Below, one piece after another: positions 1 to 9,956 of a stretch of DNA of 64,000 bases (the first letter of the stretch is position 1; each line of letters starts with the position of its first letter). The translations under genes were made by a program, and so were the position numbers. The stretch comes from Cunninghamella blakesleeana (lineage: Eukaryota > Mucoromycota > Mucoromycetes > Mucorales > Cunninghamellaceae), in the NCBI GenBank assembly GCA_017871115.1, contig JAFCIZ010000005.1, positions 4,023,501 through 4,087,500 of the forward strand, read 5' to 3'. The notes under the pieces are model-generated. The model was given only the letters and a program-made list of their open reading frames with translations, did no database searches and was not told the origin of the DNA.

Positions 1-318
1 CCCATAGATATAATTTTAATATTATTCTTTTTTTCAGTATTATCTAAGAACATATATAAAAAAAATAAAATAAAATTTAAATACATATATAACTATATAT
101 ATATATATTATAAAATAACTATAAAACCTTTTTAAATATTTATATATTTTACCATAATAAACAGAGACAATAGTTGCTAATATAGTCCATTCTGCTTTTG
201 TTGGATATTGTTGTGGTTTTCCAGTTTTACTGAGTTTGTCAAATTCATTTAATGAAGCTTCTGCTATTTTATTTGCTAAATCATCTATTTTATTATATGG
301 ATCATTGTCCATATTCAT
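1..318 (-). CDS. TAD1: tRNA-specific adenosine deaminase, 5' part (TAD1/ADAT1)
   Basis: Partial gene running off the left edge. Exon 1 is 153..318 and exon 2 is 43..1, joined at a GTAAAA donor and TTCTTAG acceptor (phase 1). The start is the first ATG after a purine/pyrimidine-rich leader; a second in-frame ATG lies two codons later (312). The visible 70 residues contain the N-terminal motif of the ADAT1 family: DLANKIAEASLNEF, then KAEWTILATIV, then IKIISMG, which in homologues leads straight into the TGTKC segment. The family deaminates adenosine 37 to inosine in tRNA-Ala. The zinc-binding catalytic residues lie outside the window, so activity cannot be judged. Identification rests on a short but characteristic N-terminus. 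It is divergent from the cyclin gene to its right. Confidence 0.75.
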
Positions 319-1080
319 ATTAAAAAAAAATAAGGGAGAAGGGAGGAGAAAAAAGTGAAAAAAAAAAAAAAAAAAATTAGCCTGAAGGGGAAATGAGAGA
401 GAAAAAATAAAGAGAGCTTTTCGGACGGGGTTTAAAAGGCCTATGATCATTTTATGATTCCTATGAAAAAATTAAAGGTCGAACCATAATAAATAATTTT
501 TGATACATTAAAATTATAAAATAAATGGAAGGGGAAATATATATATATGTATATATAAATGTTATTTTAAGAGGAGGAAAAGGATAATAATAATAATAAT
601 AATAAAAAACCAGGATGATTATTTTTTTTTTAGTTATTTTACAGGGAGAAAAAGTTGATAATATTATTGAGAAAGGGAGTTGAACATCCTAACAAGTCGG
701 AATGTATATATATATATATATATATTTATTTATTTATATTTTATTTAAGTGTTTATATACATAAACGTTTAGGTACGATGGTTTTTTTATTTATTTCTTA
801 TTTAGGTTGTTTTGTATATTTTCAATAAATAATAATAATAAAGGGGAGTGGGGGGAGGAGGAAGAGGAGGAAGAGGAGGAGGAGAGTATTGTTTAAAGAA
901 TATATCAAGTTAAAAACCACCCATTTAAATAATATTAATATTTTATGTCGGAATATATATAAATATGTAAAAAAAAAAATGGGTTTTAAAAAGATTTTTT
1001 AATTTTTCCCATTCTCTTTTTTTTTTTTCTCTCTCTTTCTTTTTTCTTTTTTTTAAAAAAAAAAATATTAATAATATATA
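319..1080. other. Intergenic, divergent promoter region TAD1/cyclin
   Basis: No gene seen. It holds TA and AAT microsatellites, an A-run near 359-376, a G/A-rich patch at 841-887 and a pyrimidine tract at about 1005-1055 just ahead of the cyclin ATG. Confidence 0.6.
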
Positions 1081-2182
1081 ATGCAAGGACACGTTCCATC
1101 TACAAATAATAATAACAACACTACTACTACTACCATTTTAACTTGTAAAGATCCTTTTCAATTATCAGAATTATGTGGCTATTTGGTACCACGTATATGG
1201 ACAGAAAAAACAACACGACCCAACAGTAAGAGAAATGCTTTATTTAAACACTATTGTCAAAAATTATTTAGAGATACACAAATATCATGCGGATGCATTC
1301 TTTTAGCTTTATACTATTTACAACAATTGAAACAAGCAAACAATACTTCTTTATTAAAATCGGAATCTCATATGTTTACTATTTCTTTAATGTTGGCAAA
1401 TAAATTTTTAGATGATAATACTTTTACAAATAAGGTAAGAAAAATAAATCAAAAAAAAAAAAGTGATAAATCATTTATTCATTCTCTCTCTTGTCTCTTT
1501 CTTTTTTATTTAGACCTGGTCCGAAGTATCAGGAATTCCTATTACTGAATTAAATTTACTGGAAATGCAGTATTTATCAGCTTTGAATTATCAAATATAC
1601 GTTCATTGTATTCGGTTTTGTTCATGGGCAACTCAATGTCAACAATGGTTAGATCAGTGTCGTTTTGCATCCATTTCCACTAATTCTAACACCACTTCTA
1701 TCCCTAATTTTATCACATCAAACACTAATACTAACACTAATACTAATAATAGTAATAATGATAATACTATTTTACGTATAAAAAGATCACTAAGTTCTTA
1801 TGATACAAATAATGCACAAAGATCAACCAAAAAAAGAATGATCTTACCTATTCCCAAACCATTATACCATCCTTACTATCATTATCAACCACCAGTATCA
1901 TCTCATCCATCACAAACCTCTTCACATCCTTTTCTTTTAAAAGATCACTATGATACTGTAACTTCGTCTTTTCAACCTATTTTGCAATCTATTGAACCAT
2001 CTTCAATGATAAACTGGTCCATGCCAATTCTTTCTCATCGTCATCATCACTCTCTTCATCATCATGGATTAGCTACAACCCCAACATCGGTTAATACCAC
2101 TGCAGCTACTTCGGCATATGCAACGTATCATCAACATCCTTCTCATTTAGTTAATCGTATTCGATGTTTAGAAATAGAATAA
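1081..2182 (+). CDS. PHO80/PCL-family cyclin
   Basis: Two exons, 1081..1434 and 1514..2182, joined in phase 0 (AAG|GTAAGA ... TTTAG|ACC); 340 aa. Residues about 28-165 form a cyclin box. The cyclin signature spans the intron: SLMLANKFLDDNTFTNK followed by TWSEVSGIP and the LNLLEMQYL helix. This matches cyclins that activate Pho85-type CDKs (PCL1/CLG1-like), which act in cell cycle, polarity or nutrient signalling. The C-terminal 170 residues are low complexity (Asn/Thr runs, then His-rich) with a KKRM basic patch. Which PCL subgroup it belongs to cannot be told from sequence alone. The pyrimidine-rich leader supports the chosen ATG. Confidence 0.85.
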
Positions 2183-3255
2183 TATATATATATATATATA
2201 TATATTAAAAAAAAAGAGAATCATAATTATCATCATTTATCATTTGTATATATAAATTAGCACGCCACCCTTTTTTTTCTCTCTCACATACACTCTTGAT
2301 TACTTTTGTTTTACATATTTATTTAACTCACATATACAGACTTTACATAATAATAGTACGATTATATACATATATTAAAAAGTAGAATTTTTTTTAATTT
2401 AATCTGTTTTGATTTTTTATTTTTTTCTATATAAATATAATTTTTTTTGTTTTTTTTTTATGGGTACAAATAATTTTCATATATCATTTTTATCTATTGT
2501 CATTATAAAAAATTTTTCATTATTTTAAAAAAATAAAATAAAAACATTCCTTTTTTTTTTATGCAGGAGGATTAGGTCATGAATCAATTTTGATACTTGT
2601 TTATTTTTTTGGAAAAATAAAATAAAATATGACTATATTTAATGTTACATGCTTGCTGTTTCGAAAAATTTATGCAAGCGGTTTAAAACTCCGTCGTGGT
2701 TTTTTTTTTTTTTTTTTTCGACACGTACCAGGGTCTTGACTAAAGTGATAAGAAAAAAATAAGAAAAGTATAGTGTTTTTATTATCATTATTGTTTTATA
2801 ATCTATTTTAAGGTCCTTATATTTTTTGATCTATAGAAAATCAAAATGAACGGAGGTAGAGGAAAAACGGCTCTAGTACTACCTTATTGCTTAGCACACT
2901 ATTTTTTTTGTTCTTTTTTAATTTCCTTTTTAGCGTTCGATTTTTCGAATATTTTATTTCTCACCAGATCTTTTTATTGAAGGGAAAAAAAAAAATCTTT
3001 TATCGTTAAAATAGTATTTATATTATTATTTATTTTATTTTATGCAATCATACGTATATATAAAAGGGAGATGAATTATTTTAATACAAAATAATAAAAA
3101 CGATTATATTTTTATTTATTTATTACAGAATAAGAATAATAGATAATATTAAAATTTATCACACATATTTATAAAAAGTAAGAGAAGAGAGGGTTTTTTT
3201 TTGCTGCTATTAATGATGACAATACTTGGTATATGTAAAGAATTATTGAATATTA
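2183..3255. other. Intergenic, convergent
   Basis: 3' flanks of the cyclin and PMP3 genes. AT-rich with T-runs; a GCTTGC/GCAAGC inverted pair sits at about 2651-2680. No coding signal recognised. Confidence 0.5.
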
Positions 3256-3646
3256 CTAATACTTTAGAATAATATAGAAAGCATGGATAATACCAGGAAT
3301 AAAACCGAGAATAGTTAAAGCAACGTTGATTAACAAATCAGCAGTACAACCTAAGATAAAAAAGATATATTCGTATTAGAAGAAAATAATAGACATGTAT
3401 ATATACCCTTAATCTCTACTCATCTATTTATAATAAATATATATATATATATTTAAAAACTTACCGCGTTCAAGGAAGACACCAAGAGGAGGGAAGATTA
3501 CAGCTGTTTAATAAAAAAAAAAAAAAAAGGCAAGATTCAGTTAAACTGATATAATGAATACCCACCCATATACTATTTTATATAAAAAGAATAAAAAACT
3601 ACTTACCAAAGATGAATTTACAGAGATCAGAGCAAGTTAAAGCCAT
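3256..3646 (-). CDS. PMP3: Plasma membrane proteolipid 3 (PMP3 / UPF0057)
   Basis: Small three-exon gene: 3607..3646, 3465..3503, 3256..3350; 57 aa ending in TAG. All donors are GTAAGT-like. The product starts MALTCSDLCKFIFAVIFPPL, continues GVFLERGC, and has a second membrane segment ALTILGFIPGIIHAFYIIL. These are the two hydrophobic helices and the P-P-x-G-V turn typical of PMP3/RCI2 proteins. In yeast the protein sits in the plasma membrane and affects membrane potential and cation sensitivity. Length equals the family norm (about 55 aa). Each exon is too short to appear as an open frame, so the gene is easy to miss. Divergent from MHF1. Confidence 0.93.
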
Positions 3647-4475
3647 TTTTATTTATATATAATTTTATAAAGAAAAGAAAAGAAGAAAAGAAGTAAAGAA
3701 AAAAAGAAAAATCACTTCAATTTAAATAAAAAAAGTCTGAGTCCAAAATGACGTAAAAAAAAAAATAGTACTTCCTCCCTTTGAAATTTTTTTTTTAAAC
3801 CAATCAAAACCTTTATTTATTCTTTTACTTATACATATCAAAACCCTTTTGTACAATGGAAAAACCTTATAGTATACAAACATAAACACACGTACACACA
3901 CACATATAAATATAAGCTAAACTATATTCTTATCATCACTCTATAAATATAACAGAAAGAAAAAAAAATCTATTCATGGTTTTATTTTTTTTTATTTATT
4001 GTTTTTGATCGAGAATTTTTTAACCTTACAAGTTTTATATTTTTTAAAACATGATTTATAGAATGGGTTTTATAGGATAAAAAAAAAAATACCAACCACA
4101 TACACAAGATCATGATCATCCTTTTTTTTTTGTATAACCAACTTATTGTCATGATAGTTGGAATTGTCCTACATAGCATTGCATATATATGATCCAACGA
4201 TTATTAAATCAATATATCAATATAAAATAAAATAAAGTAAAATAAACGATACACATATGGTGACTCTACGGGGATTTAAAATGATACACTTCTTTTTTTT
4301 TTATTATAAAGGAAAAAATGCCAAGCGAAAAAAAAAAAAAGTGGGTTTAAAAAAAGCAAATAGCGTAGCATAGTAACGCGAATTTATCTACTTTTTTTTT
4401 TTTCAGCTCTCTCTTTACCATTATTTTTTTAAAAAAATAATTAATACTATTAATAAAAAAGTGTAACATATCAAA
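3647..4475. promoter_or_regulatory. Divergent promoter region PMP3/MHF1
   Basis: No gene supported; the open frame at 3982-4197 (-) has no recognisable protein features. An ACGCG hexamer-like core (TAACGCGAA, 4374-4382) lies about 100 bases upstream of the MHF1 ATG and resembles the MCB box of G1/S genes. A pyrimidine tract (4391-4420) precedes the ATG. Confidence 0.35.
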
Positions 4476-5443
4476 ATGGCTTCTGAAAACGATCCAGAAC
4501 AAGAAGTAATAAATAGAATAGGAATAGGAATAGTCATATTAAAAAAACAGTCTTATATTGATTCTATATATATCTTAGAAAAAGTTACAAGTGGCTGTAT
4601 GGAAAATAGTGGATCAAATAGCCAAAGAAGAAAGTACTAAGCTTTTCAATATATATATATATATAATACAATACAATATAAACAACTGATTTTTATATTT
4701 TCATTTTTTAAAGGTAGCAAGCTAGGAATGGCTATTAGTAAAGAATATATTGCTTCTTTAGCCAATCTTGTTTATAAACAAATAGGTAAAACTTTTAAAT
4801 ATAATAGTAATAATAGAAGGATCAAGGTAGAATAAAGAATACTAAAATAAAGATTAATATTCATATTCATCATAGAAATAACCGGTTTAGACATTGAAGC
4901 ATTTACAAAGTAAATAAATAAATATATTGTGGTGGGTTTGTATCATTCATTTTTTTTATATTTTAAAAATAGGCATGCCCATAGATCAACAATAAGTATG
5001 GATGATGTATTAGTAAGTTTAATTGATGGATAATGTATATGCATATGCATATGTATATATATATAGGAGTGGTAGTGGTGACAGATTGCCAACGTTTAAA
5101 TAATAAAATAGGGGTGAGAGCGAGGGATGATGTATATCAACGAAAGGAAATGGATACAAAAAATAGCGGGAAAATGAAAATAAAGATGATAGATATTCAT
5201 TTTATTGTTATTGTTATTATTTTTGATATAGCTATGTGCTCGAAGAAATGACGGTTTGGTATGAATATTATTATATATATAATTATTACTAAAAAAAAAA
5301 AAAAGAATTATTTATTAACCTATTTATTTTTATTTTTATATCTATTTATTAATTTATAGTATGACATTTTAGCTGAAAAATCAAATGAAATAAGTGCTAA
5401 TAGAAAAAGTGATGTCAAAAAATCAAAAAAACGTCAAACCTAA
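4476..5443 (+). CDS. MHF1: CENP-S / MHF1 histone-fold protein
   Basis: Seven exons: 4476..4505, 4579..4633, 4714..4785, 4876..4909, 4973..5012, 5232..5258, 5360..5443; 113 aa. The assembled protein has a single histone fold: KLQVAVWKIVDQIAKEE, then ISKEYIASLANLVYKQI, then EAFTKHAHRSTISMDDVL and LCARRNDGLYDIL. The segment 'AHRSTISMDDVLLCARRN' matches the CENP-S signature (human has AKRTTINTEDVKLLARRS). A Lys-rich tail follows. MHF1 pairs with MHF2/CENP-X, binds DNA with FANCM/Fml1, and forms the CENP-T-W-S-X kinetochore tetramer. Length fits the family. The 27- and 30-nt exons make automatic prediction unlikely. The exon 6 donor is taken as TTG|GTATGA because the alternative one residue earlier gives a stop. 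Confidence 0.9.
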
Positions 5444-5695
5444 AAAAAAAAAGCTTTTACATATTATAAACACTGTATATAAAAACATAAACAAAAAGTA
5501 TACCTTTTTTATCGTCATAATTACGTATAATAGTTAACAATAATGAATACGATTATCTTTTATTAATTGTCCCGCTAATAAATTATTTAATATTACATTT
5601 TATCATCATCATTATATATATATATATAAACTAACAGTAATAAGCATGATATTTTTTTTCAATATTTTTATTTCATATATATGTATATATATTAC

Positions 5696-5733
<38 letters not shown>

Positions 5734-5854
5734 GTTTATGTAAAGCATAATCTTTTAAAACAATTTATAAACCTTTTTTCTTTTTTTCTTTTTTTTTCTA
5801 CTTCTTTCAAAAAATAGAATAAAAACTATCCTACTATTTTATTTACTTGTATTT
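5444..5854. other. Intergenic, convergent
   Basis: 3' flanks of MHF1 and the next gene. Contains TA repeats and an A-run of about 30 at 5701-5731. Nothing else seen. Confidence 0.5.
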
Positions 5855-6385
5855 TTATAATAATCTGTGTTCCTTTGAATAATTTATTTGCTCCATCATA
5901 TTTTCTCTTAACGCTTCAGCATGAGTACAAGGAGGAGAAGTTGATGCATGATTTGGAGAATTGCCAATACCAGGGAATAAACTTGTTACCGCATCAGCTA
6001 AAGGTGTGCTATGCTGAGTAGGATGATTATTAGGAATAGGTTGTGGAGAAGTAGGAGGATGTTGTTGTTCTTGATCTTGAGGATGATGTTGATGATAATC
6101 CTCTTTTTCTTTTTCATGAATGGATTTTTTGGTTTGGCGCTGTTGTTTAACGTCATGAACAGCATCTTTAACAAACCCAGCGACATCTTTTACATAGCCT
6201 ACTACACCCAATTTTTCCGGGGATAAACTGTGGCGAGATAAATGAGACGATTCATTTTCTTGTTGCTGTTGATCAGTGGTATGTAAAGTATGGTGTTCAT
6301 ATGGTTGTTTGGTTGGTGCTATACCCATATCAATAGGAATATGTTTAGGTAATTCACATTTATCACTTGGTGAAGGTATATCCAT
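5855..6385 (-). CDS. Uncharacterised small protein
   Basis: Single-exon frame of 176 aa, not recognised. It is mostly polar and low complexity (Gln, His, Pro rich). The one ordered-looking part is an amphipathic segment at residues 60-80 (GVVGYVKDVAGFVKDAVHDV), two heptad-like repeats of 'YVKDVAGFVKDAV' type, followed by a charged stretch. No signal peptide, no catalytic motif. The start follows a TA-rich leader. Codon use resembles its neighbours and the frame stays open despite AT-richness, which supports a real gene. The amphipathic helix could bind membranes, but that is inference only. Confidence 0.6.
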   Translation of the reverse strand: MDIPSPSDKCELPKHIPIDMGIAPTKQPYEHHTLHTTDQQQQENESSHLSRHSLSPEKLGVVGYVKDVAGFVKDAVHDVKQQRQTKKSIHEKEKEDYHQHHPQDQEQQHPPTSPQPIPNNHPTQHSTPLADAVTSLFPGIGNSPNHASTSPPCTHAEALRENMMEQINYSKEHRLL

Positions 6386-6763
6386 ATTGTAATATAATAT
6401 ATCTATTAGTTTATTTGTTTTTTCAAAAGAAAAGAAAAAGAAAGAAAGAAAAAAAATGAAACCATATCTTTATATTTTTTTATAGAATGATGTTCTGACT
6501 TTAAATTTATTATTTTTTCGCATAAATAATAAACTGAAACCTTTTTTACTTTTTTTTTTATCCACCCACCTCTGTTTATTATTATGGATCTATTTATATA
6601 ATACTTTATATATATAAACTCATCTTTTGTTAATATGTCTCGATGTAATAATTTATTCTGACGATTAAATGGTTTTTCCCATTAAATGTATAATTATATT
6701 ATTGTTATACTTCATCAAGTTTTCATTAACCCCAAGTTTATCAGCTATTAACTTTTTTTTTCC

Positions 6764-6926
6764 TTTATTACATCATTGTTTACCATATAACCTATAGTGT
6801 GTTTGCTGAAAATAAATTTTTAAAATATTATATTTCAAATTTACGACTATTATTATTCTTTTTTTTAGCTAATGTAGTTTATGGCTATAATTCAAGCAAA
6901 TATAAATAAGTTGAAAGTAAAGCGCG

Positions 6927-6965
<39 letters not shown>

Positions 6966-7215
6966 ATAAAAGAAAGAAAGAAAAAAAACAATGTCTTCAA
7001 TAATTTTTTTTTAAAAAAACAGAGTTATGATCAACTGAATTTTAAATATAGATACATGCCATTAAAATAAAGAAAGAATATGCATATCAAAAATGCACCT
7101 GATTTTTTTTATTTTTTTTCAATGTATGATCTACAAGCATAAAGTAGCATCTCTTCTTCCCACCTCTGTTTTTCTTTCTCCAACTTGAGGTAGAAATATT
7201 CAATAGGTGGTGTTG
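6764..7215 (+). repeat. Orphan copy A of a duplicated promoter module
   Basis: Matches, in inverted orientation, 11395-11842. Shared landmarks in order: CTTTATTACATC, TGTGTTTGCTG, GCTATAATTCAAGCAAATATA, a CGCGTTATATATA tract, GCATATCAAAAATGCACC, TGTATGATCTACAAGCATAA, AGTAGCATCTCTT, CCCACCTCT and GAGGTAGAAATATTC. In the other copies this segment lies upstream of the small secreted-protein genes. Here homology stops at about 7215 and no such gene follows, so the coding part has been lost. Confidence 0.75.
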
Positions 7216-7271
7216 GGAAAATGTATCAGAAATTATTCCAATATACTCTATTGATTACTATTGAATTTTTA

Positions 7272-7690
7272 TTAATATACAAACTTTATACACCCGATGT
7301 TATTTGTTGATATTACTCGTCGCTGTAAAGAATGAGATACAGTATAATCATCCATCACATCATCAGTGCTATTGATATACATGATAAGATAAACAGTTTA
7401 ATATTGAGCCCCATTAGCATCCGTATAGAGTAATTTTCCGATATAAAAATTCCATCTAGCCATACCATCCAAAACAGAAAACAGCTCAGAAATAATATTA
7501 ATAATACGACTATATATTAAATGATACATTGATTAGTTCATTAAATATTATATTATTAATGAAAAGCTATACTTGTTCATTCCTTTTTTCAATTAAATAG
7601 TCTTCCCTTCCACTTCTTTTAATTGTATCACAAGAGGCTCTATGCTACCATTAGAAAGAATTGATGGCTGTACTATCTTTTCATTATTTA
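7272..7690 (-). pseudogene. Coding-like relic, unknown family
   Basis: On the minus strand, one frame keeps a protein-like composition through about 130 codons. It starts near 7690, crosses a plausible intron (donor GTATAG after 7573, acceptor ATATAG before 7509) in frame, and runs to TAA at 7272-7274. It is broken by two in-frame TAA codons (one at 7398-7400, one before the intron). Readable pieces include SNGSIEPLVIQLKEVEG, SELFSVLDGMARWNFYIGKL and DDYTVSHSLQRRVIST. The family is not recognised. The mix of Trp, Gly, Pro and acidic residues is unlike random AT-rich DNA here, which argues for a decayed gene rather than noise. It lies directly after orphan promoter copy A but on the opposite strand. 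Confidence 0.4.
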
Positions 7691-7995
7691 ACCTTTTTTT
7701 TAAAAAAAAAACAAAAATTCATGGACGAGCATACAGTCCATGTTATTGAGCGTCTTTTTAAATGGATTCTAAAAAATGAATAAATAAATTTTAGTGACTA
7801 TCATTGATTTTTTTAAATATTAAAAAAAAGGAAAAAAAGGAAAAGTCTTTTTTCTAAATTATAGTTTTTTAATTCATGCAAGCTAAAATTCAAGCTAATA
7901 TCTTGGTTTTAAAAAAAAAATCGCCTTTTTATTTTATTTTATTTTTTTTATTTTTTTCCTCTTCTTTTATATTCTTGTGCATAAAATTATATATA

Positions 7996-8628
7996 ATGGG
8001 GCCTATTATTTGTCCCTTTGAAGATTGTGATAAATATTTTTTAAGGCTTTCCAAATTTGAACTACACGTTAAGAGAATACATGAAGATCAATATTTGCCA
8101 AGGGGGAATATAACTTAAAAAGTAAAAATATAAAATACAATTACACTTACACGCTTATACCTCTGTTTATATTTAACAGTTTGTTAAACCAATTCATAAT
8201 ACCAATCCTCAACATAAGGTGCTTGAAAAGAATAAGAGCCCTCAATCAAGTAATTAAAATTTATAAATTAATATGTATTATTTCGACTTGAACCTGTATC
8301 GTTTTATATTTTATATAGAATCAACTTACCAGCCTTATTCTCGTAACCACAAGGGAAATGAAGAAAGATATTCTACCTTACCACCTTATATAGAAAATGT
8401 CGCTGATTATGTTTGTAAATATAATATATCTCATGTTCAATATAAAGAGTAAGTAAATCATAAATTTCTCTTGTCATAAAGTGTTTTTTATTACAACAAA
8501 CTAATTATATTTTAATTACTCTGTCTTATTTTAGCTTATTACCGTTATTAAAAGCTGATGAAGACTTGCCTAAATCTTTTAAAAATCTTGAAAAAATTGC
8601 CAAAAAGGATTCATATGGATCACATTCG
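7996..8628 (+). CDS. Small C2H2 zinc-finger protein, two possible first donors
   Basis: The ATG at 7996 follows a pyrimidine tract. The product begins MGPIICPFEDCDKYF and has a C-x4-C-x12-H finger. If exon 1 runs on, it reads FELHVKRIH and stops at TAA 8116 (40 aa). If a GTTAAG donor at 8068 is used, exon 1 (7996..8067) joins 8180..8249, 8319..8448 and 8535..8628, all in frame. The finger is then completed as FELHFVKPIH, giving about 122 aa; either next acceptor (8744 or 8852) begins with a stop codon. Later exons encode NVADYVCKYNISHVQYKDLL and a charged helix. Family unknown. It could be a gene with two isoforms, or a gene damaged at 8116; in-frame joins across three introns favour a functional spliced form. 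Confidence 0.5.
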
Positions 8629-8924
8629 GTAAGCTATTTTTTTCTCTCTCTATATATGTATATATGAAAAATCAAACTGTCAAAAACACGTTAAAAAAAA
8701 AATATTTATTTTCCATTTAAATAATATTCCAAATTTTTCAGTAGTTAAAAATTTTTCAACACAGTACTACGTGATGAAATAACTTTATAAGATTATTAAA
8801 ATAATATGTAAATTTTTATTTGTATTAAAATTATTATTCTCTTTTATGCAAGTGAGTTCCAAAGTCTTAATGTTGAATAATGAAAAAGTAAATAATGTTG
8901 CGTTTACTTCAAAATACTGATATG

Positions 8925-9290
8925 ATTCACCCATAGAATACAATAATGCTTGTTAAAAAATAAATTGTACAGAGCGAGGGTAACGTTTGTGTGAAAAAAA
9001 AAAAGGTACAAGGGAATAATAAATAACAAACAATATATAATAAAATAAAAATAAATTAAATAGATAAAAAAGAATAAATTCCTAGCTGTCATATTATCAT
9101 TAATTATGCATTTAAATGATCATGGAAGCATTGAGTAGTAGTAGTATTGGTAACAGGAATAACATCACCTTCCTTGTATGGTTGTTGACCAGTACATTCA
9201 CTCGAAGTAATGATCCCGTATGCTTTCTATTAAATAACACAATAACACTAATAAAAAGTATTTTATATTAGTATATAGATCATCCTTTAG
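8925..9290 (-). pseudogene. Truncated duplicate of the chitin deacetylase 3' end
   Basis: Matches the last exon, 3' UTR and preceding intron edge of the chitin deacetylase gene (12815-13310) in the same orientation. The residual frame is 9226..9104: it opens KAYGIITSSECTGQQPYKEG where the intact gene has KAYKVVTVGECTGQQSYKEG. After five Thr codons an internal deletion removes the Ser/Thr/Asn-rich linker and the GPI signal, and a frameshift leads to an early TAA. No upstream exons are present. This is a gene fragment, probably from the same rearrangements that multiplied the neighbouring promoter module. Confidence 0.8.
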
Positions 9291-9300
9291 TATAAATAAA

Positions 9301-9360
9301 TAAATAGCTGCATGATTCAATAAATAGCTGCATAATTCAATATATAGCTGCATAAAAAAG
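9301..9360. repeat. 20-bp tandem repeat, three units
   Basis: Three consecutive 20-base units beginning TAAATAGCTGCATGATTCAA. Unit 2 differs by one base; unit 3 is diverged at its end. It sits between the deacetylase fragment and the secreted-protein promoter. Confidence 0.85.
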
Positions 9361-9479
9361 CATAATTTTGATCAACCAAATACTAAAAGAGACTGGCGTA
9401 ATTAGATTAATTCTAACCTTATTTTATTTATTATACGGCTGACGTAAATATGTATACTAGTTATGAGAATAAAGGAAAA

Positions 9480-9671
9480 ATGTGCATATCAAATACAATT
9501 GCGTTTTTTTTTTTTTTTTTTTTTTTTTTTTGCCAACACATTACCTATATGCATGAAGTACTCTCCTTTTTCTTTCTCTAACTTAAAATAGAAATACTTG
9601 GTACTTTTTATATTTAAATAGTACCTTCTTTTAGTTTTCTTCTCTTTTTCTCTCATTTTCATTTTTAAAAA
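9480..9671 (+). promoter_or_regulatory. Promoter of the secreted-protein gene (third module copy)
   Basis: Shares with copies A and B the order GCATATCAAA, a long T-run (here about 26 T), GCAT-AAGTA-CTCTC, TTTCTTTCTCTAACTT and ATAGAAATA, then a pyrimidine-rich leader into the ATG at 9672. It is more diverged than copies A and B are from each other. Confidence 0.6.
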
Positions 9672-9956
9672 ATGGTCTATCAACTAAAAATCAAATATTT
9701 GGTTCTTGCTTTATTATCCATTCATTCTTGCGTAAATGGCATCACTATATACAGCGAAGAAAATTACGCGGGATCAAAATTTGTAATACCCTCTAGTTTA
9801 TGTGAGCGCACTCCGTTTCCTCCTAAGTCTATAGAAATAGAAAGTGGAAGTTGTACACTTTTTGTTGACATATTGTGCATGATTCCTGCTGTCGAAGTTC
9901 GCGGAAATACCCCATCAATTCAAGAATTTACAGGTTCTATTGTATGTAGCCAATAG
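9672..9956 (+). CDS. Small secreted cysteine-containing protein, beta/gamma-crystallin-like
   Basis: Single-exon gene, 94 aa. Residues 1-23 are a signal peptide (basic n-region, LVLALLSI core, cleavage near CVNG). The mature part of about 70 residues begins ITIYSEENYAGSKFVIP, which resembles one strand pair of a beta/gamma-crystallin Greek key (aromatic and Gly spacing), and ends FTGSIVCSQ. Several cysteines (CER, SGSC, ILC, IVC) are conserved in the broken paralogue at 11037-11324, implying disulfides outside the cell. No function is known to me for such fungal proteins. Calling it crystallin-like is a weak structural guess; 'small secreted protein' is the secure part. Confidence 0.7.
   Translation: MVYQLKIKYLVLALLSIHSCVNGITIYSEENYAGSKFVIPSSLCERTPFPPKSIEIESGSCTLFVDILCMIPAVEVRGNTPSIQEFTGSIVCSQ

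Noticed and set aside
319..450. Upstream extension of TAD1 to an ATG at 450
   Set aside because: The added residues are a Phe-rich translation of a homopolymer leader; family proteins start at the MNMDN position.
3982..4197. 71-codon frame (-) between PMP3 and MHF1
   Set aside because: No homology recognised, no leader or splice context, composition typical of AT-rich noise.
6928..6962. Long (TA)n tract as a possible cruciform or origin
   Set aside because: (TA)n tracts occur throughout the window, so position carries no signal.
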